This document shows positions 23,001 to 34,720 of a stretch of DNA of 64,000 nucleotides, piece after piece. The position numbers and the translations under genes are program-made. This DNA is from Paraescarpia echinospica (Eukaryota; Annelida; Polychaeta; Sabellida; Siboglinidae). The notes beneath the pieces were generated by a model. It was given only the letters and a program-made list of their open reading frames with translations, was not told where the DNA came from and did no database searches. Where the stretch lies: contig CM034535.1 in NCBI GenBank assembly GCA_020002185.1, positions 70,407,772 to 70,471,771 on the forward strand, written 5' to 3'. Position 1 is the stretch's first letter; each line of letters starts with the position of its first letter.

Positions 23001-26000
23001 AACCCCGCACTCATATCCAGCAACACTGCCAGCACACCTTTCCTTTTGTCAAGGGAAAGGAGATGGTCATTCCGAATGCCCACCAGTGCTGTCTCAGTGC
23101 TGTGATGTTGTCTGTACGCACTTTGAAAAATGTCCTTCAAATTGTTGTTGTCTAGATGCTTGTGAAGTTGGACTGTTACATGGCACTCCACTGTGACTCC
23201 AGTAACTTTGAAACAAATGACAAGTTCAATATAAGCTGGTAGTTGTTCATCGAGTCTGAATCAAGGTTTGGTTTCTTTAATAGAGGTGTGATCACAGCAT
23301 GTTTGAAGTTGGCCGGCACGGACCCCAACTCGAGCGATATGTTGATGATTGTAGTTAATGTCGGTGCAAGAATGTCAGTGTTGGCTTTCACGAGTGAGGT
23401 AGGAAGTGGATCAAGTGCGCTTCATTTTGTTGGACACGTCCTTACCAAAGAGAGAACGCCGTCTGTGGTCATGCCGGAAAACACATTGACTGTGCAAGAC
23501 TGTTCACACTGCACGTACTCAGCGTTGACAGTTTGTAGGCGTCTACTTGCTAACTGGCTGCGAATGTCTAACACTTTGCGTGTGAAGTGCACGAGAAAGT
23601 CATCTGCCAGTTGTGCAAAACCAGGCACAGGACTGGGCAGTTTTGGAGCAGCTTTTCTTTTCATCGGGGGCCGGTTTCATGAAGGGCTAAGAACGTTCTT
23701 AACGCTAAGATGACTCTCTTAGTAAATTACGTGATTTTGTTAATATAAGCGAACATAGGAGTTTACGCAAACACGTGACGCTAAGTAATTGCGTAACTTT
23801 AAGTACGCTTCATGAAACCGGCCCCAGGTCATCCATGATCCTGAACAGTGCTTTGTTGTTAAGTGCATATTCATAATTTTTTGGTAGAATTTGGCTTTCA
23901 CTGACTGTATTTGCTGTTTGTAAGTTTCACGTTGTCCAATGTAGATGTCTCGGTGAATCTGCAGCTTTGTTAGTCTCCATTTCCGCTCTGCTTGTCTGAC
24001 CGTTCGCTTACCAAGTGATAATTCCACTGTGTGCCAAGGCGTGTTTTGGGGCGCACAGTAATTGACTGTGATCAATGGAGCATGGCTGTCTAACAGTTCT
24101 TACAAGGAAGTGTCATACTGTTGCAACAGGTCTGCAATGTTGTTACACGGGCGTGTTGCCATGTGTGAAAGTTCGCAATCTGATCTGAAATTCATGGGAT
24201 TAATTGCAGCATATTTTCGATAAGAAACCATTTCTTCGTTCGGTCCGGCTTTGGGGCTTAGAGCAGGCAGTGTACAGAATGGTGGTCAGTAAGCAGGGAT
24301 CCCACCGTCACTGATGTCACAACGCTTCCATGCGATGGTGAAATTACGAGGTCCAGAATATTGCCGATGGTGTGTGTCGGACCAAGAATATGCTGCTGCG
24401 AGTTGGTGACTTGCAGGAGATCAGAGAAGTCGTTTGAGTCTTTATTTCCAGCCTTTCCATAGTGGATATTAAAATCGCCCACGATACTAAGTCCAGTCAA
24501 CTGTGCTATGACAAGTTCCAGGAGATTGGTGAACTCGGCCATAAACGTGTTAGAAGAAACTCGGCCTGTGGATGGAGGTCTGTAAACGAATAATAACCTG
24601 ATGACACTTGATGGTGTAGCAAACACCACCTCGAGGCACTGGAAGGACAATGCTGGCCACTGTTGCGATAAGATTATGTTGATACACGACTTGTATAAAA
24701 CACAGATTCCCCCACCCCGTCGGTCGGTCGGGCCGAGGTTGGTGGACGAAGATGTATCCATCCGGGGTCAACTTGCTGGTATTTGGGGTCATGTGTCAGC
24801 CATGTCTCTGTAAGCGAGATGATGTCAAGGTTCATACAATTCATCTTACTTTGCGGGATTCAGTTCCAATTCAATCTGTTTTGATTTTATTCAGTTCAAA
24901 TTCAATTCAAATTTATCAATTTTTGTGATCAATTCAATTAAATTCCAATTCAGTTAAAAATTGAACTCGGGTCTAAAACAAAATAATTCCAAATGTAGAT
25001 AATGAAATAATAATCATTAAAATAGTTCTTCCGATTTAATAGCCCCCTGTGTAAACAATTATAAAGTATTATATATATTTATATTAAACAATAAAATAAA
25101 TAAATAAGTTAATTAAAATATAATAAATAATACAAAAAATACTAATAACTTAAAATATTAGTGCATTTGATGAAGTTCATGTGATCATTTTATAGAAACG
25201 TTACTCTAAAAAAGTTGTGTTTTCAGAAGTGTTTTGAACTGGGGCTGTGTCTTAGCCATCTTGACACGGTCCTTAATTAAACTAACACATTTAAGAATGT
25301 GGTAATTGGAAATAACTTGTTGTTCAAAGGAGATCCTATTCTCGGCCCAGTCGTCCGAAGACATGACGCAGTGGACGACAGCGTTGAAGGCGTCGAAATG
25401 GGAGCAAGACCAGGCCAATAGGGCAAGTGGAACGCGAGATGACCATGAGAATGTCAGCCTCCAGAACACACTCTACGAGTCAGTAGAAAGAAGTGAGTAA
25501 GGCACAGACACAGCCTTTATGGAGCACAGTGACGCAGTGGCTAGAGCTTAGGACTCTCAATCGAGTGAACCCGGGTTCAAATCCTGTGCTGCCATGTCAA
25601 ACCTTGCGCAAGTTCATTCACTCTACGTTGCCCGGGTTCACTCAGCTGTATGAATGACTACCAGGCTATAGATAGTGGTGAATATTGGTAAATGAATAGC
25701 CTTCGTGCATTAGTTGCAGCGTGGCTGAATGTTTTCCAGAGAAGTTGAGATGGTGTTCGATTGAACAGGTCTGCCAGTGAGTAAAGTGTAAAGCATTCTG
25801 AGCAGTTGTAATGACTGGATACTGCGCTATATGACGTTTTATTACCTTTTCATATAGCGTGTTCTACTTCATTCAGGAAGGTTGTAATAGGAGGCAGTCT
25901 GTTCCTAGTTCTTCATATATTAATTATTATTATGTTCTTAAGGCTATCATAACTGTGTTGAAGGTACATGTACACTGCTCACCAAAGTGTGTTTAGTTGC

Positions 26001-29000
26001 CTGTAAAAACATTCACAGTTTGAAGACAGAGCATGTTCAAATGGTATATGAAACATTCAGTTTCAAAATAAGCGTTATTAGCTAGGGGGGCCTAGTTGAC
26101 CACAGTACCCTTTCATGTTCAATGTTGTCCCATTTCTCCATGTTCAACAAAGCAGATTTCCTGTTACAATTATTACTATTAAATAACACTGGCTAATTGC
26201 GGGTAGCGGAACAGACTGACTCCTTTACTATTTATTTTACCTTTCTATATTTTAAATATCATTATTCTGCTAAACATGCGTTCCAGCGCAATAAGTGAAA
26301 ACCATGATTTATATCAGGCCAAATGTCTACGGATTTGAAGTTTGTACGAAATACACTTTGATGCACATCTTAAGTTGTTGATTGTTGACAATAGCTGCTC
26401 TGATACAGTTGCTAACATGTCCGTCAGCACACTAACGTTAAAACCCCACCCGTCTTTTACTTTTCAATAATGGTCTGATGAGAAAGCTGGAATTATTTGT
26501 ATATGGCCTTATGATTTCTTTGATGTTTTCGTAAGGTATATTATGATGTCGTATAATGCAGTATGCAGTCTTCAGTGTTGCTTTACTACAAAATACACTT
26601 CAACCTCAGTAGACCTGGGAAGTATTCAGTCACACTGCAGTTTTTGCAATATGACTGTTCATGCCGGCTTAAGGAATGGAGCAGTTAAGTTTAAAAGTTA
26701 ATTAATTAAATTACAATTAACTCAGAAATTTTGCAATTAAATTAGCCTCACACGTTTAGAAGGTCAATGAAATTAACCTATCTTTTTTCAAATAAAAAGT
26801 TAATTAACTATTAAGTTTAAATAAGTTTTACCAACTAACTGCAACTGCCTTCATTTAAATGATTATATTCGTATATATTATATGAAGCAAGTACGCCTTG
26901 TCGCCTCAGAGGAGATTCACTTACTGTGGTCCAAAGTCAACATATCAGTACATAGATGCTGATCGTGTAGTTCCAGAATTGACGTATTCAGTAGAAGTTG
27001 ATGAAACGGAAGCTTCAAGACGCTGCAAACTGCCCAAAAACAAGATGTACCAGCTGCACATATGCCTCGACCACTTGAGTCTTGTGGACCCAGAGACCGG
27101 CACAACTATAAATGAATGGCCGTACAAGTAAGACCTTGCTGGCAATTACGTGTTTAATTAATAATGTGTGGCAGTGTTGGTAGCTAAATTTCTACAGTTG
27201 TAATTGTTAAAATGTTATGTTGTCAGGTCTCATATACATGGAAGCGCGATATATACTCTGGATAATTAACCCATAAAGCATGCCATGCTATTTGTTGAAA
27301 TTGTTCAGACCCCCCACTCTCTTGTCGTGTAGCAGTGGCATGTACACAACCATAAAATGTCATTTCTTTTTCTCACAATCAACGTTTCAACCGCCTTCGG
27401 CATCCATCATCTGGCGAGCAGAAGAACAGTTCCTGACGAAGGCCGCCGACGGTGGTTGAAATGTCGATTGTGAGTCCAAAATGTCTAGTTGTTTACTAAG
27501 AAAATTGTGTTATTTCATGTAATGCTTTGTTATACTAGCCTACAGACTCACACCCCCTAACCTTTGTTATATTTGTCTACAGACTCACATCCCCTAAATT
27601 TTGTTGTACTAGCCTACAGACTCACACCCCTAAGCTTTGTTATACTTGTCTACAGACTCACACCCCCTACGCTTTGTTATACTTGTCTACAGACTCACAC
27701 CCCCTAAGCTTTGTTATACTAGCCTACAGACTCACACCCCCTAAGCTTTGTTATACTTGTCTACAGACTCACACCCCCTAAGCTTTGTTATACTTGTCTA
27801 CAGACTCACATCCCCTAAGCTTTGTTATACTTGTCTACAGACTCACATCCCCTAAGCTTTGTTATACTTGTCTACAGACTCACACCCCCTAAGCTTTGTT
27901 ATACTAGCCTACAGACTCACACCCCCTAAGCTTTGTTATACTTGTCTACAGACTCACACCCCCTAAGCTTTGTTATACTTGCCTACAGACTCACACACCC
28001 TAAGATTTGTTATACTTGTCTACAGACTCACACCCCCTAAGCTTTGTTCTACTTGTCTACAGGCTCACACCCCCTACGCTTTGTTATACTAGCCTACAGA
28101 CTGACACCCCTAAGCTTTGTTATACTTGTCTACAGACTCACACCCCCTATGCTTTGTTATACTTGTCTACAGACTCACACCCCTAAGCTTTGTCATATGT
28201 GTCTACAAACTCACACCCCTAAGCTTTGTCATATTTGTCTACAGACTCACACCCCTAAGTTTTGTTATACTTGTCTACAGATTCACACTCCCTAAGCTTT
28301 GTTATACTTGTTTACAGACTCACACCCCCTAACCTTTGTTATACTAGCCTACAAACTCACACCCCTAAGCCTTGTAATTATTTTCTACAGACTCACACCC
28401 CCTAAGCTTTGTTATTCTAGCCTACAGACTCACACTCCCTAAGCTTTGTTATACTAGCCTACATACTCACACCCCCTAAGCTTTGTTATACTAGGCTACA
28501 GACTCACACCCCTAAGCTTTGTTATACTAGCCTACAGACTCACACCCCTAAGCTTTGTCATATGTGTCTATAAACTCACACCCCTAAGCCTTGTTATACT
28601 TGTCTACAGACTCACACTCCCTAAGCTTTGTTATACTAGCCTACATACTCACACCTCCTAAGCTTTGTTATATTTGTCTACAGACTCACACCCCCTATGC
28701 TTTGTTATACTAGCCAACAGACTCACACCCCCTACGCTTTGTTATACTTGTCTGCAGACTCACACCCCCTAAGCTTTGTTATACTTGTCTACAGACTCAC
28801 ACCCCCTAAGCTTTGTTATATTGTCTACAGACTCAACCCCTAAGCAAATTTTATGCCACATATTAAAACACCTGTTTTTTGTTTGCAAGTGACAAATTGA
28901 GACAAATACATATTTTGCATTTGGGTATTAGCTGATATGTGTATGAATTGTTTCTTTTGTGATACAAGCATGACATTTGGGTATTAGCTGATATGTGTAT

Positions 29001-30905
29001 GAATTGTTCCTTTTGTGATACAAACATAACATGTGGCACATACTTAGAAAATACATAAACAAAAATATATGGCTATAGGGCCATTTCAGAATTTGTCCTG
29101 GAAGACGCTCGCGGTTATTTTTCAAGATGGCCGTAGATAATCTATTTTCCCCATATCTTAATAACTGCTTCACATAAAGCAGTCATTTTGGTACAAAAAT
29201 ATGTGTTTTCAGGGTCAAAGATTTCAAATATTTTACTTTTGACCTACCCCGACAATCACATCCACCTGTATTTATGTGTGAGAAAGGCACAGCACCATAT
29301 AAGTCACATGACTTCAGCTGTGTCCCTTCAGCAACAACACCCCTTAGTATGTACACATGTATTATGTTGTTGTTTTGAATAAACATTCAATCATGTACAG
29401 ATATACATACATATAATTGTATATATATATATATATATATACGTATACATTTATTTACTTATTAATATTATTGCAGTATAATTTGTGTGCTGTATAGATG
29501 TTTTAATAATTCTTATTACTAATACCTAATATATTAATTTACACCATTTTTTATTTATTTAAAATTATTATTAGTAGTATGTTAATATCTTATTATTATA
29601 ATTTTTATAATTCTATACTATTTTATGTATTTTAAGGTGTTGTGAAGCGCCATGAACAAATATGGATCTGGCGTTACATAAAATAAAATATTATTATTCA
29701 TTCATTCATTAACCTGCAGATTCATCCGTCGCTACGGTCGTAGTACGTCTCAGTTCTCGTTCGAGGCGGGCCGTCGCTGCGATGGTGGCGAGGGGCTCTT
29801 CAACTTCCGCACGGCTGTGGCCGACAAGCTGTTCTCCGACGTCCGCAACCGAACGATGGCGATGCAGGAGAACCAACACGACGGTGACAGCGGAGAGATT
29901 ATCGTCGAAAACCACAGAAAGCAGTCCCCGGTTCTTCTCGCCATTCCGAGACATGCGGCTAACGCAAAGCCTGCCAACGCGAAGCCAGTCGCTCTCTCAC
30001 ACGTTCCTCCGAAGTCTGCCCCAGTCGCAGCCCCGAGAACGCCGACCGGCAGCAAACCGGTACTCAAGAAAACGGAGAGTGGGAACGTGATGGAGAAAGT
30101 GAAGACATTCCAGGACAACGCCGGCGGCATACCCATCGCTGTGCAGAAGCTCCCGCTCACCGGAAAGTTGTCTGCAGGCAAGGAGAAGGGCGACGCCCGC
30201 AAGAAATCCCCTGCCCAGTTCGTGCCGTCGAAGAACGACCAAGAAAAACGGATGAAAGACATATCGATGCTACACAAAGAAATGTCAGCAAAATCGGCGA
30301 AACATCACTTGAAGACTGCGAAGGACTCGGTCTCCAGCAAGGTTCCCGATGTCTTTCAGCATCCGAAGAAGACGGACACATCCCCGGCGGCGAAGCTCCC
30401 TGATCATAACGACGGTTCACGCGGTGTGCCGACTCAATTGCGCTCTCGGGGGCTCCCCAGCCTGCCCAAGGCACCGCTGGAGGCAGACACTGCCGAGTAC
30501 GACATCGCCTACTCTCCGCCCAATGACAGCGAGTATTCGGAGACGTACGCCGAGATCCCGCAGTGCAGCGTCGCCGTGAACACACCCAGCGACTCGTCCG
30601 ACAGCTACATGTACGCGGCGGTGGGCCCGGCCGCGCGCGCCGACGTAAAGATGTCGTCGGTCGTCGCCGATATGAGTCGCAACCGCTGCCCCGTACCAGC
30701 CGCGGCGGTGACAACAGACGGGTCGGGCGACACCTACGACTACCTGGACTTTGCCGGAGTCGCCAACGCCTTGGCGAAGGACACTGAACAAACATCCGGG
30801 AACATCTACGGACACTTGTCGATGGCGGAGACGGAAGATGAAAATGGCTACGCAGATCCGGGCTTCCTAAAAGAAACGGGCGCACACAAGAATGGCAAGA
30901 AGTAG
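19842..30905 (+). CDS. DOK: Dok-family docking adaptor (PH plus IRS-type PTB plus pTyr tail), 5' end missing
   Basis: Four exons: 19842-20054, 25330-25492, 26971-27127 and 29720-30905. With these edges the phases agree (0, 1, then 2) and give 572 residues. Exons 1-2 form most of a PH domain, from RRIYVLHDV to the C-terminal helix DMTQWTTALKASKW. Exon 3 and the start of exon 4 form the PTB domain: TEASRRC, NEWPYK, FIRRYG, FSFEAGRRCDGGEG. The tail has pTyr motifs YSPPND (YxxPxD, the RasGAP SH2 type), YAEIP, YDYLDF, YGHL and YADP. Dok proteins bind NPxY sites of activated receptors at the membrane and recruit RasGAP, Nck or Crk to damp signalling. The first PH strands and the start codon lie in an exon I could not find. 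Introns hold an L2-like LINE, a SINE and a 37-bp minisatellite. Confidence 0.85.
20055..21589. other. Dok intron 1, AT-rich part
   Basis: No gene. It contains CAATTCAA-type degenerate sequence at 20970-21120 that resembles 24845-24975. Confidence 0.4.
20970..21120. repeat. Degenerate AATTCAATTC-rich repeat, left piece
   Basis: Words such as CCAATTCA, AATTCAAATT and CCAGTTCAG recur irregularly. A similar block lies at 24845-24975, on the other side of the L2-like LINE, so one tract may have been split by insertion. Confidence 0.35.
21590..24830 (-). mobile_element. L2-like non-LTR retrotransposon, decayed
   Basis: Minus-strand order: endonuclease (24761-24258: RRGGGICVLYK, LLFVYRPPS, LSIVGDFNIHYG, NILDLVIS, TDHHSVHC), spacer (24075-23740), then reverse transcriptase (23664-22817: VPANFKHAVITPLLKKPNLD, DIFQSAYRQHHSTETAL, AVLLDMSAGFDIVDHSMLI, SGIPQGSVLGP). 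A C-terminal region follows (22657-22241: NIGITIDCELTMSLHVS, SRLDYSNAVLYG). At least five frame breaks, and a MITE sits in the spacer. The 3' tail (to about 21590) reads CTATAGAAATGCTAGTAATA, matching the tail piece at 32705-32790. Wording of the RT motifs fits L2/Crack-like families. Confidence 0.8.
23667..23825 (+). mobile_element. MITE, family A, copy 2, with perfect 18-bp terminal inverted repeats
   Basis: GGGGCCGGTTTCATGAAG at the left and CTTCATGAAACCGGCCCC at the right are exact inverted copies around 123 bp of non-coding DNA. It interrupts the L2-like LINE between the residues reading IMDDL and the downstream KRKAAPKLP, so the MITE is younger than the LINE. Confidence 0.85.
24845..24975. 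repeat. Degenerate AATTCAATTC-rich repeat, right piece
   Basis: Same irregular word content as 20970-21120. Confidence 0.35.
25330..25492 (+). CDS. DOK: Dok exon: end of PH domain and linker
   Basis: The acceptor is GTTGTTCAAAG ahead of 25330 and the strong donor GTGAGT starts at 25493. 163 nt, phase 0 in and phase 1 out. It encodes EILFSAQSSEDMTQWTTALK with the invariant Trp of the PH C-terminal helix, then a polar linker with NTLYESVE. Confidence 0.8.
25517..25858 (+). mobile_element. tRNA-derived SINE, copy 1
   Basis: The head resembles a tRNA gene with an A box (TGGCTAGAGCTTAGG) and a B box (GGGTTCAAATCC). A body shared with the copies at 45818, 52262 and 57478 follows (TTGCCCGGGTTCACTCAGCT, AGAGAAGTTGAGATGGTGTT, GACTGGATACTGCGCTATAT). 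It lies about 25 bp after a Dok exon. Confidence 0.8.
25860..26970. other. Dok intron 2, remainder
   Basis: AT-rich and without a gene. The frame of the next exon stays open back to about 26898, so an alternative acceptor (CCTCAG at 26904-26909) is possible, but it does not fit the phase of the preceding GTGAGT donor. Confidence 0.4.
26971..27127 (+). CDS. DOK: Dok exon: first half of the PTB domain
   Basis: 157 nt from an acceptor GTGTAG to the donor GTAAGA. It encodes PELTYSVEVDETEASRRCKL, the HICLDHLSLVDPETGT strands and NEWPYK. The start at 26971 was chosen because it is the acceptor that matches phase 1 of the previous donor; its pyrimidine tract is weak. Confidence 0.75.
27533..28850 (+). 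repeat. 37-bp minisatellite in Dok intron 3, about 35 copies
   Basis: Unit CTACAGACTCACACCCCCTA followed by AGCTTTGTTATACTTGT. Two end variants alternate (ACTTGTCTACAG and ACTAGCCTACAG), and some units lack one C. Every unit contains a pyrimidine stretch ending in TACAG, which resembles a 3' splice site. Confidence 0.95.
28918..29030 (+). repeat. 56-bp direct tandem duplication
   Basis: CATTTGGGTATTAGCTGATA begins at 28918 (allowing one base) and again at 28974. The two copies differ at a few bases. Confidence 0.8.
29035..29719. other. Dok intron 3, AT-rich end
   Basis: (AT)n near 29410-29440 and long runs of A/T words. A tail resembling a LINE 3' end (GCGCCATGAACAAATATGGA) lies near 29646. 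No gene. Confidence 0.4.
29720..30905 (+). CDS. DOK: Dok last exon: end of PTB domain and pTyr tail
   Basis: Acceptor CCTGCAG before 29720 and stop TAG at 30903-30905. It completes the PTB domain (FIRRYGRSTSQFSFEAGRRC, GEGLFNFRTAVADKLF). A Lys/Ser/Pro-rich segment follows, and then a tyrosine cluster: YSPPND at 30510-30527, YAEIP at 30546-30560, YDYLDF near 30740, YGHL near 30808 and YADP at 30849-30860. GC content is clearly higher than in the flanking introns. C-terminal residues are AHKNGKK. Confidence 0.88.
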
Positions 30906-32704
30906 GAAGGTGCCTGTTTAAAGACATGGAGCGAAGTGTTGTTTCCTATTTGAGGACGGGAAACGAAATACATGTTTGCACATTTAAGCTTGCCTATTCA
31001 GGTAACGGGAGTTCACCAAACCACTGATTAGTTATCGACATTTTAATTACGAGTATCTGTTTGGTAAGTTTTTGTCTTTGTTACATGTGTAATTCCAACC
31101 TATGAAACCATTAGAGTTTTCCGCCAGCTACACAAGTGTACGTCGTTAAACTACACGCGGTACAGCGCACTGAGCTTGGCGCGCTGACGTTCTTATATAT
31201 TTTATTTTGATACTCCTTGATTGAACGTGTCGGGTCTAGGTTCATCTTTATTATTAGGAGCATGCTGATTAAGTGTTTGCTTGTTGCAAGATCATTTTGA
31301 ACATTATTCTGGGTGTAATTACGATACGACAATGCGTAGTATTGGCACACGCCACCACCAACGTGTCTGCTGCGGCCTGTTGGACACATCGGTTGAATCT
31401 AAACGTATTAATATAACTATACCAGACTGGGATCTAATGTCAAATGCATTGGTGTAAGAACATAGCATTCCTGTGCTTCTTGCATTCTTGTCTTCATAGT
31501 TTAAAAAGACTGCTCCAGTTGTTGCTCTCCGATGGCAAGACGGCGGAGAGAGTTGCTTCACGGTCGGGCGGATGAGACTAGCAGACAGTGTGTAGGCCAG
31601 CAACGTAGTAACGGACTCCATACACGGGTTTAAGTCAGAACAATGAATGTAAACCATGTTAAATCCAGTGTGCGTGGTTTCACAGTGTTGCAACGAGAAA
31701 CACGTAAGCCGTTGTTGTCTTCGTGTAGATGTCTAGTTCTCGAGACGGTCTCACACATTCGCAATGCCCGAAAGCGTTAGGCGTTTAATATCGGGTCAAA
31801 CCACCCCTACCAGTACGTGGCGTGGTACTTGCTATTTTTGCGATCCACAATTGCTATTGGCGTACAGTTCCATTATCCCGTGTTACAGCCACTAAGTGGC
31901 GCCACTTTAGCAATGTATTCCCTTTTGATACATGGTGACGGCCAAACCAGCCCGCCCATTCGTAATGCTTAACGCATTTGTTGGCTTTGCGAACTTACGC
32001 GACCGCCTCTCGTGTCACCTGCGAATATCTTTGTCTTGCTCACCCTGTTGTAAACAGTACGCAACATTCGTTGACTGTACTATTCACAGATTCAGCATAG
32101 CTAGAGGTAAAATATAAATACTGGCTCTTGTATGAAGGTCCTGATGCGTCTACTCCTCTTTCCCTTTACTTACTGATAACCAGACTTCTTTGTTCTGACC
32201 ATACATGTATTGATGCGTTCCGTAAGCAGTGTGCTACAACGGTCATCGTCCACAGTTCGGTGCCTCTCCACAGGTGATTACGGTGAAAGTGATACTCATG
32301 AGAGAAATAGCTTAATGATTCATTAAAACTGCCTGAAGAGAGATGGACGTCGATTCGAGCTTTCCGCGCTATAAATAATAGGAAAGTTGTATAAAGCCTA
32401 TCGTTTGATGTTATTTGTATATATATTCGAGCGAGTAAGAATCACGGATGTTAGAACTGAAAATACTGACGATATATCTTATTTTCGTATAATATACATA
32501 TAATATATGCAGCTCTTGCAAATTGCTGTGTTGTAGTAATTACGATATCCTGTTAATTACATATAACATACACTTATGTGTATTATATGTACCTGCTGAT
32601 CAATATGTGCCATTACACTGTTATCCTGTCATAAATTATAATTATTACATTTACCGGCATCTTTATACATATATATTTTTACATTTGTTTCCATGTACGT
32701 CTTA
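30906..32704. other. Region after the Dok gene
   Basis: Probably holds the Dok 3' UTR at its start. No supported gene; the short ORFs on both strands have no recognisable content. Confidence 0.4.
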
Positions 32705-32790
32705 CAATGTGTGTACGCGCCTATGAACGGGCTGGTCCCGGATATATGGCGCTATAGAAATGCTAGTAATAATAATAATAATAAATACCT
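32705..32790 (+). repeat. L2-like LINE 3' tail fragment
   Basis: GTGTACGCGCCTATGAACGG and GCGCTATAGAAATGCTAGTA followed by (ATA)n match, in inverse orientation, the 3' end of the LINE at 21590-21660. Confidence 0.65.
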
Positions 32791-32989
32791 GTATGGCAAT
32801 TACATATAAGTTAAGGCTTATTAACATAACATTTGTGTATATATAATATAGGGTGTATGGTTGCCAAACCCCACTGTTTGTATGTTAATACCAACTGGTT
32901 GTATACTTGTTATCGGACATTGTTGTAGAGTACGTAATGAAATATTTACACTATGATGTTTTATGACTTTTAATCTCTACGTACGCTCA

Positions 32990-33005
32990 TGCACGCACAC
33001 ACGCT

Positions 33006-33042
<37 letters not shown>

Positions 33043-33190
33043 ACATTACACACACACACACACACATTACACATTACACACACACACATTACACATACAC
33101 ATTACACACATACATTGCTCCCATTACACATACACACACACATACATACATTATTATTACATTACAACACACACACGCACACATCTCCAC

Positions 33191-33282
<92 letters not shown>

Positions 33283-33395
33283 ACACGCACACACGCACAC
33301 ACGCACACACGCACACACGCACACACGCACACACGCACACACGCACACACGCTCCCACACACACATACATACACACACACACACACACACATCTA
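32990..33395 (+). repeat. (CA)n microsatellite with ACACGC and TTACACA variants
   Basis: About 400 bp of dinucleotide repeat. A block of ACACGC units lies near 33285-33350. All ORFs here are by-products of the repeat. Confidence 0.95.
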
Positions 33396-33399
33396 GAAT

Positions 33400-34160
33400 A
33401 ACAAATACATTTGCAAAAATATATATTTACATATAAAATGTATAATATAGTAAGAATATAATATGAAAGTATGCATTTGTAAATAAATAACTAATATAAC
33501 AAAGTATCGGCTAAATACTGACTAGACTTAACTATCTAAAATTAAACTATTTGCTGCTTTAAAATCAATATCAAGTAATTAAATAAATAATTAAAATACG
33601 GTATAAAATAAACCATGTAATGGCGATATGTAATAGTTAGAATGAAAATGTTTTATAATAATCTTCAAATGCTTTCTTAGAAAGACGTGTCTTAATCTGA
33701 GATTTGAAAAATTCGATTGAGTCAGCGCCACAGATGTACAAAGATGGACCGTTCCAAAGGCGCGAATATAGAAAATTACTATGGGTGCCTTTTAGTGAGT
33801 TGTTATCTGGAGCTTAAAGCTTTATATATCGACGAAAATGCGCTTTTAAAATCGGGCAAGTTGAACGGAATACATAAGGTACGGGGCGACTTAGAAAGGC
33901 TTGGATAATGCCCTGTTTGTTCAAATGCTCTGTCCAGACAATTATGGGGACCACACAGTACATAATTGATGGCTGCGGTTTTCCACTTACTGTATATACG
34001 TAAATTCTAAATTTATCTAAGTTTGTATACGGGACAGATAGTATTGTATTGTTCGTTTTCAATGTATGTATTAAGGTAATTAAACAGCGATCAAATGGAG
34101 CAATCACGTCGCTGTACAACTGTGTCACAGAATGGCGAGTTTCACGTAGATTACAAAACA
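33400..34160. other. Non-coding, with a possible LINE 3' UTR fragment
   Basis: 33665-33925 has the layout of the L2-like 3' UTR seen at 21950-22080 (ATTCCAAAG-like words after a stretch about GTGTCTTAATCTGAG). The similarity is weak. Nothing else is recognised. Confidence 0.3.
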
Positions 34161-34480
34161 GTTGGACACTCGGTGAGCCAAAGCCAAAGGTTTCCTTGTC
34201 TGCACGTAGACCTGCCAATTATCCTTAGAAATCCGGGAGTCTCCCGGATTGTTGGTGTATCTCCCAAATTTTCTCTAAAAATCTCCAACAGCATTCCCAT
34301 CGGCTTCCAGACTGCGCTACACCACGGGAACATGCTGAGACGTACTGAACCGCTGAATTTCCGGCTAAAATGTTCAACAGCACCCTCCCCCCGTCTTCCG
34401 ATGTCAAGATCTGAGACAGTGCGACACGGGAAGCAATTCTGAACCGCTGATGAATCTCCCGGATTGCAACCAAACAGTTG
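34161..34480 (+). repeat. Fragment of CR1-like 3' end followed by CCGGGAG repeat
   Basis: 34161-34225 (TTGGACACTCGGTGAGCCAA, GGTTTCCTTGTC, GACCTGCCA) resembles the tail of the CR1-like family before its hairpin. From 34228 onwards the words AATCCGGGAG, TCTCCCGGATTG and AATCTCC recur and resemble 1893-2015. Confidence 0.4.
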
Positions 34481-34596
34481 GCTGGTACATACTTGTCGTA
34501 TGGGAATTTATGCTCTTATGAAATCATACATATAGTATAGGTCCATTACTGACACACTGTAGACTTGGCTCATCTCGTCCTCCTGGACTCAGATAG

Positions 34597-34720
34597 AGCA
34601 GTGCGTCTCAACCTTTCTGATTTCACGGCACACTTTCGAGGTTGCTCGGTCCTCGCGGCACACAACACCTAACTTACTTAACTTACCACATCTACGTGGA
34701 CATTCTAGTTGTCCACATGG
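34597..34720 (+). repeat. hAT-type MITE end (CAGTGCGTCTCAACC)
   Basis: CAGTGCGTCTCAACCTTTCT, then a CACGGCACAC-like segment, is the familiar end of hAT-derived short elements in animals (CAGTGGTTCTCAACCTTTTT). The other end was not found. Confidence 0.35.

Noticed and set aside
26898..26970. Upstream extension of the Dok PTB exon
   Set aside because: The frame is open, but the only acceptors giving this longer exon are out of phase with the strong GTGAGT donor of the preceding exon. Kept as an alternative only.
32963..33436. Long His/Thr and Cys/Val ORFs over the (CA)n tract
   Set aside because: Open in several frames on both strands solely because of the dinucleotide repeat.
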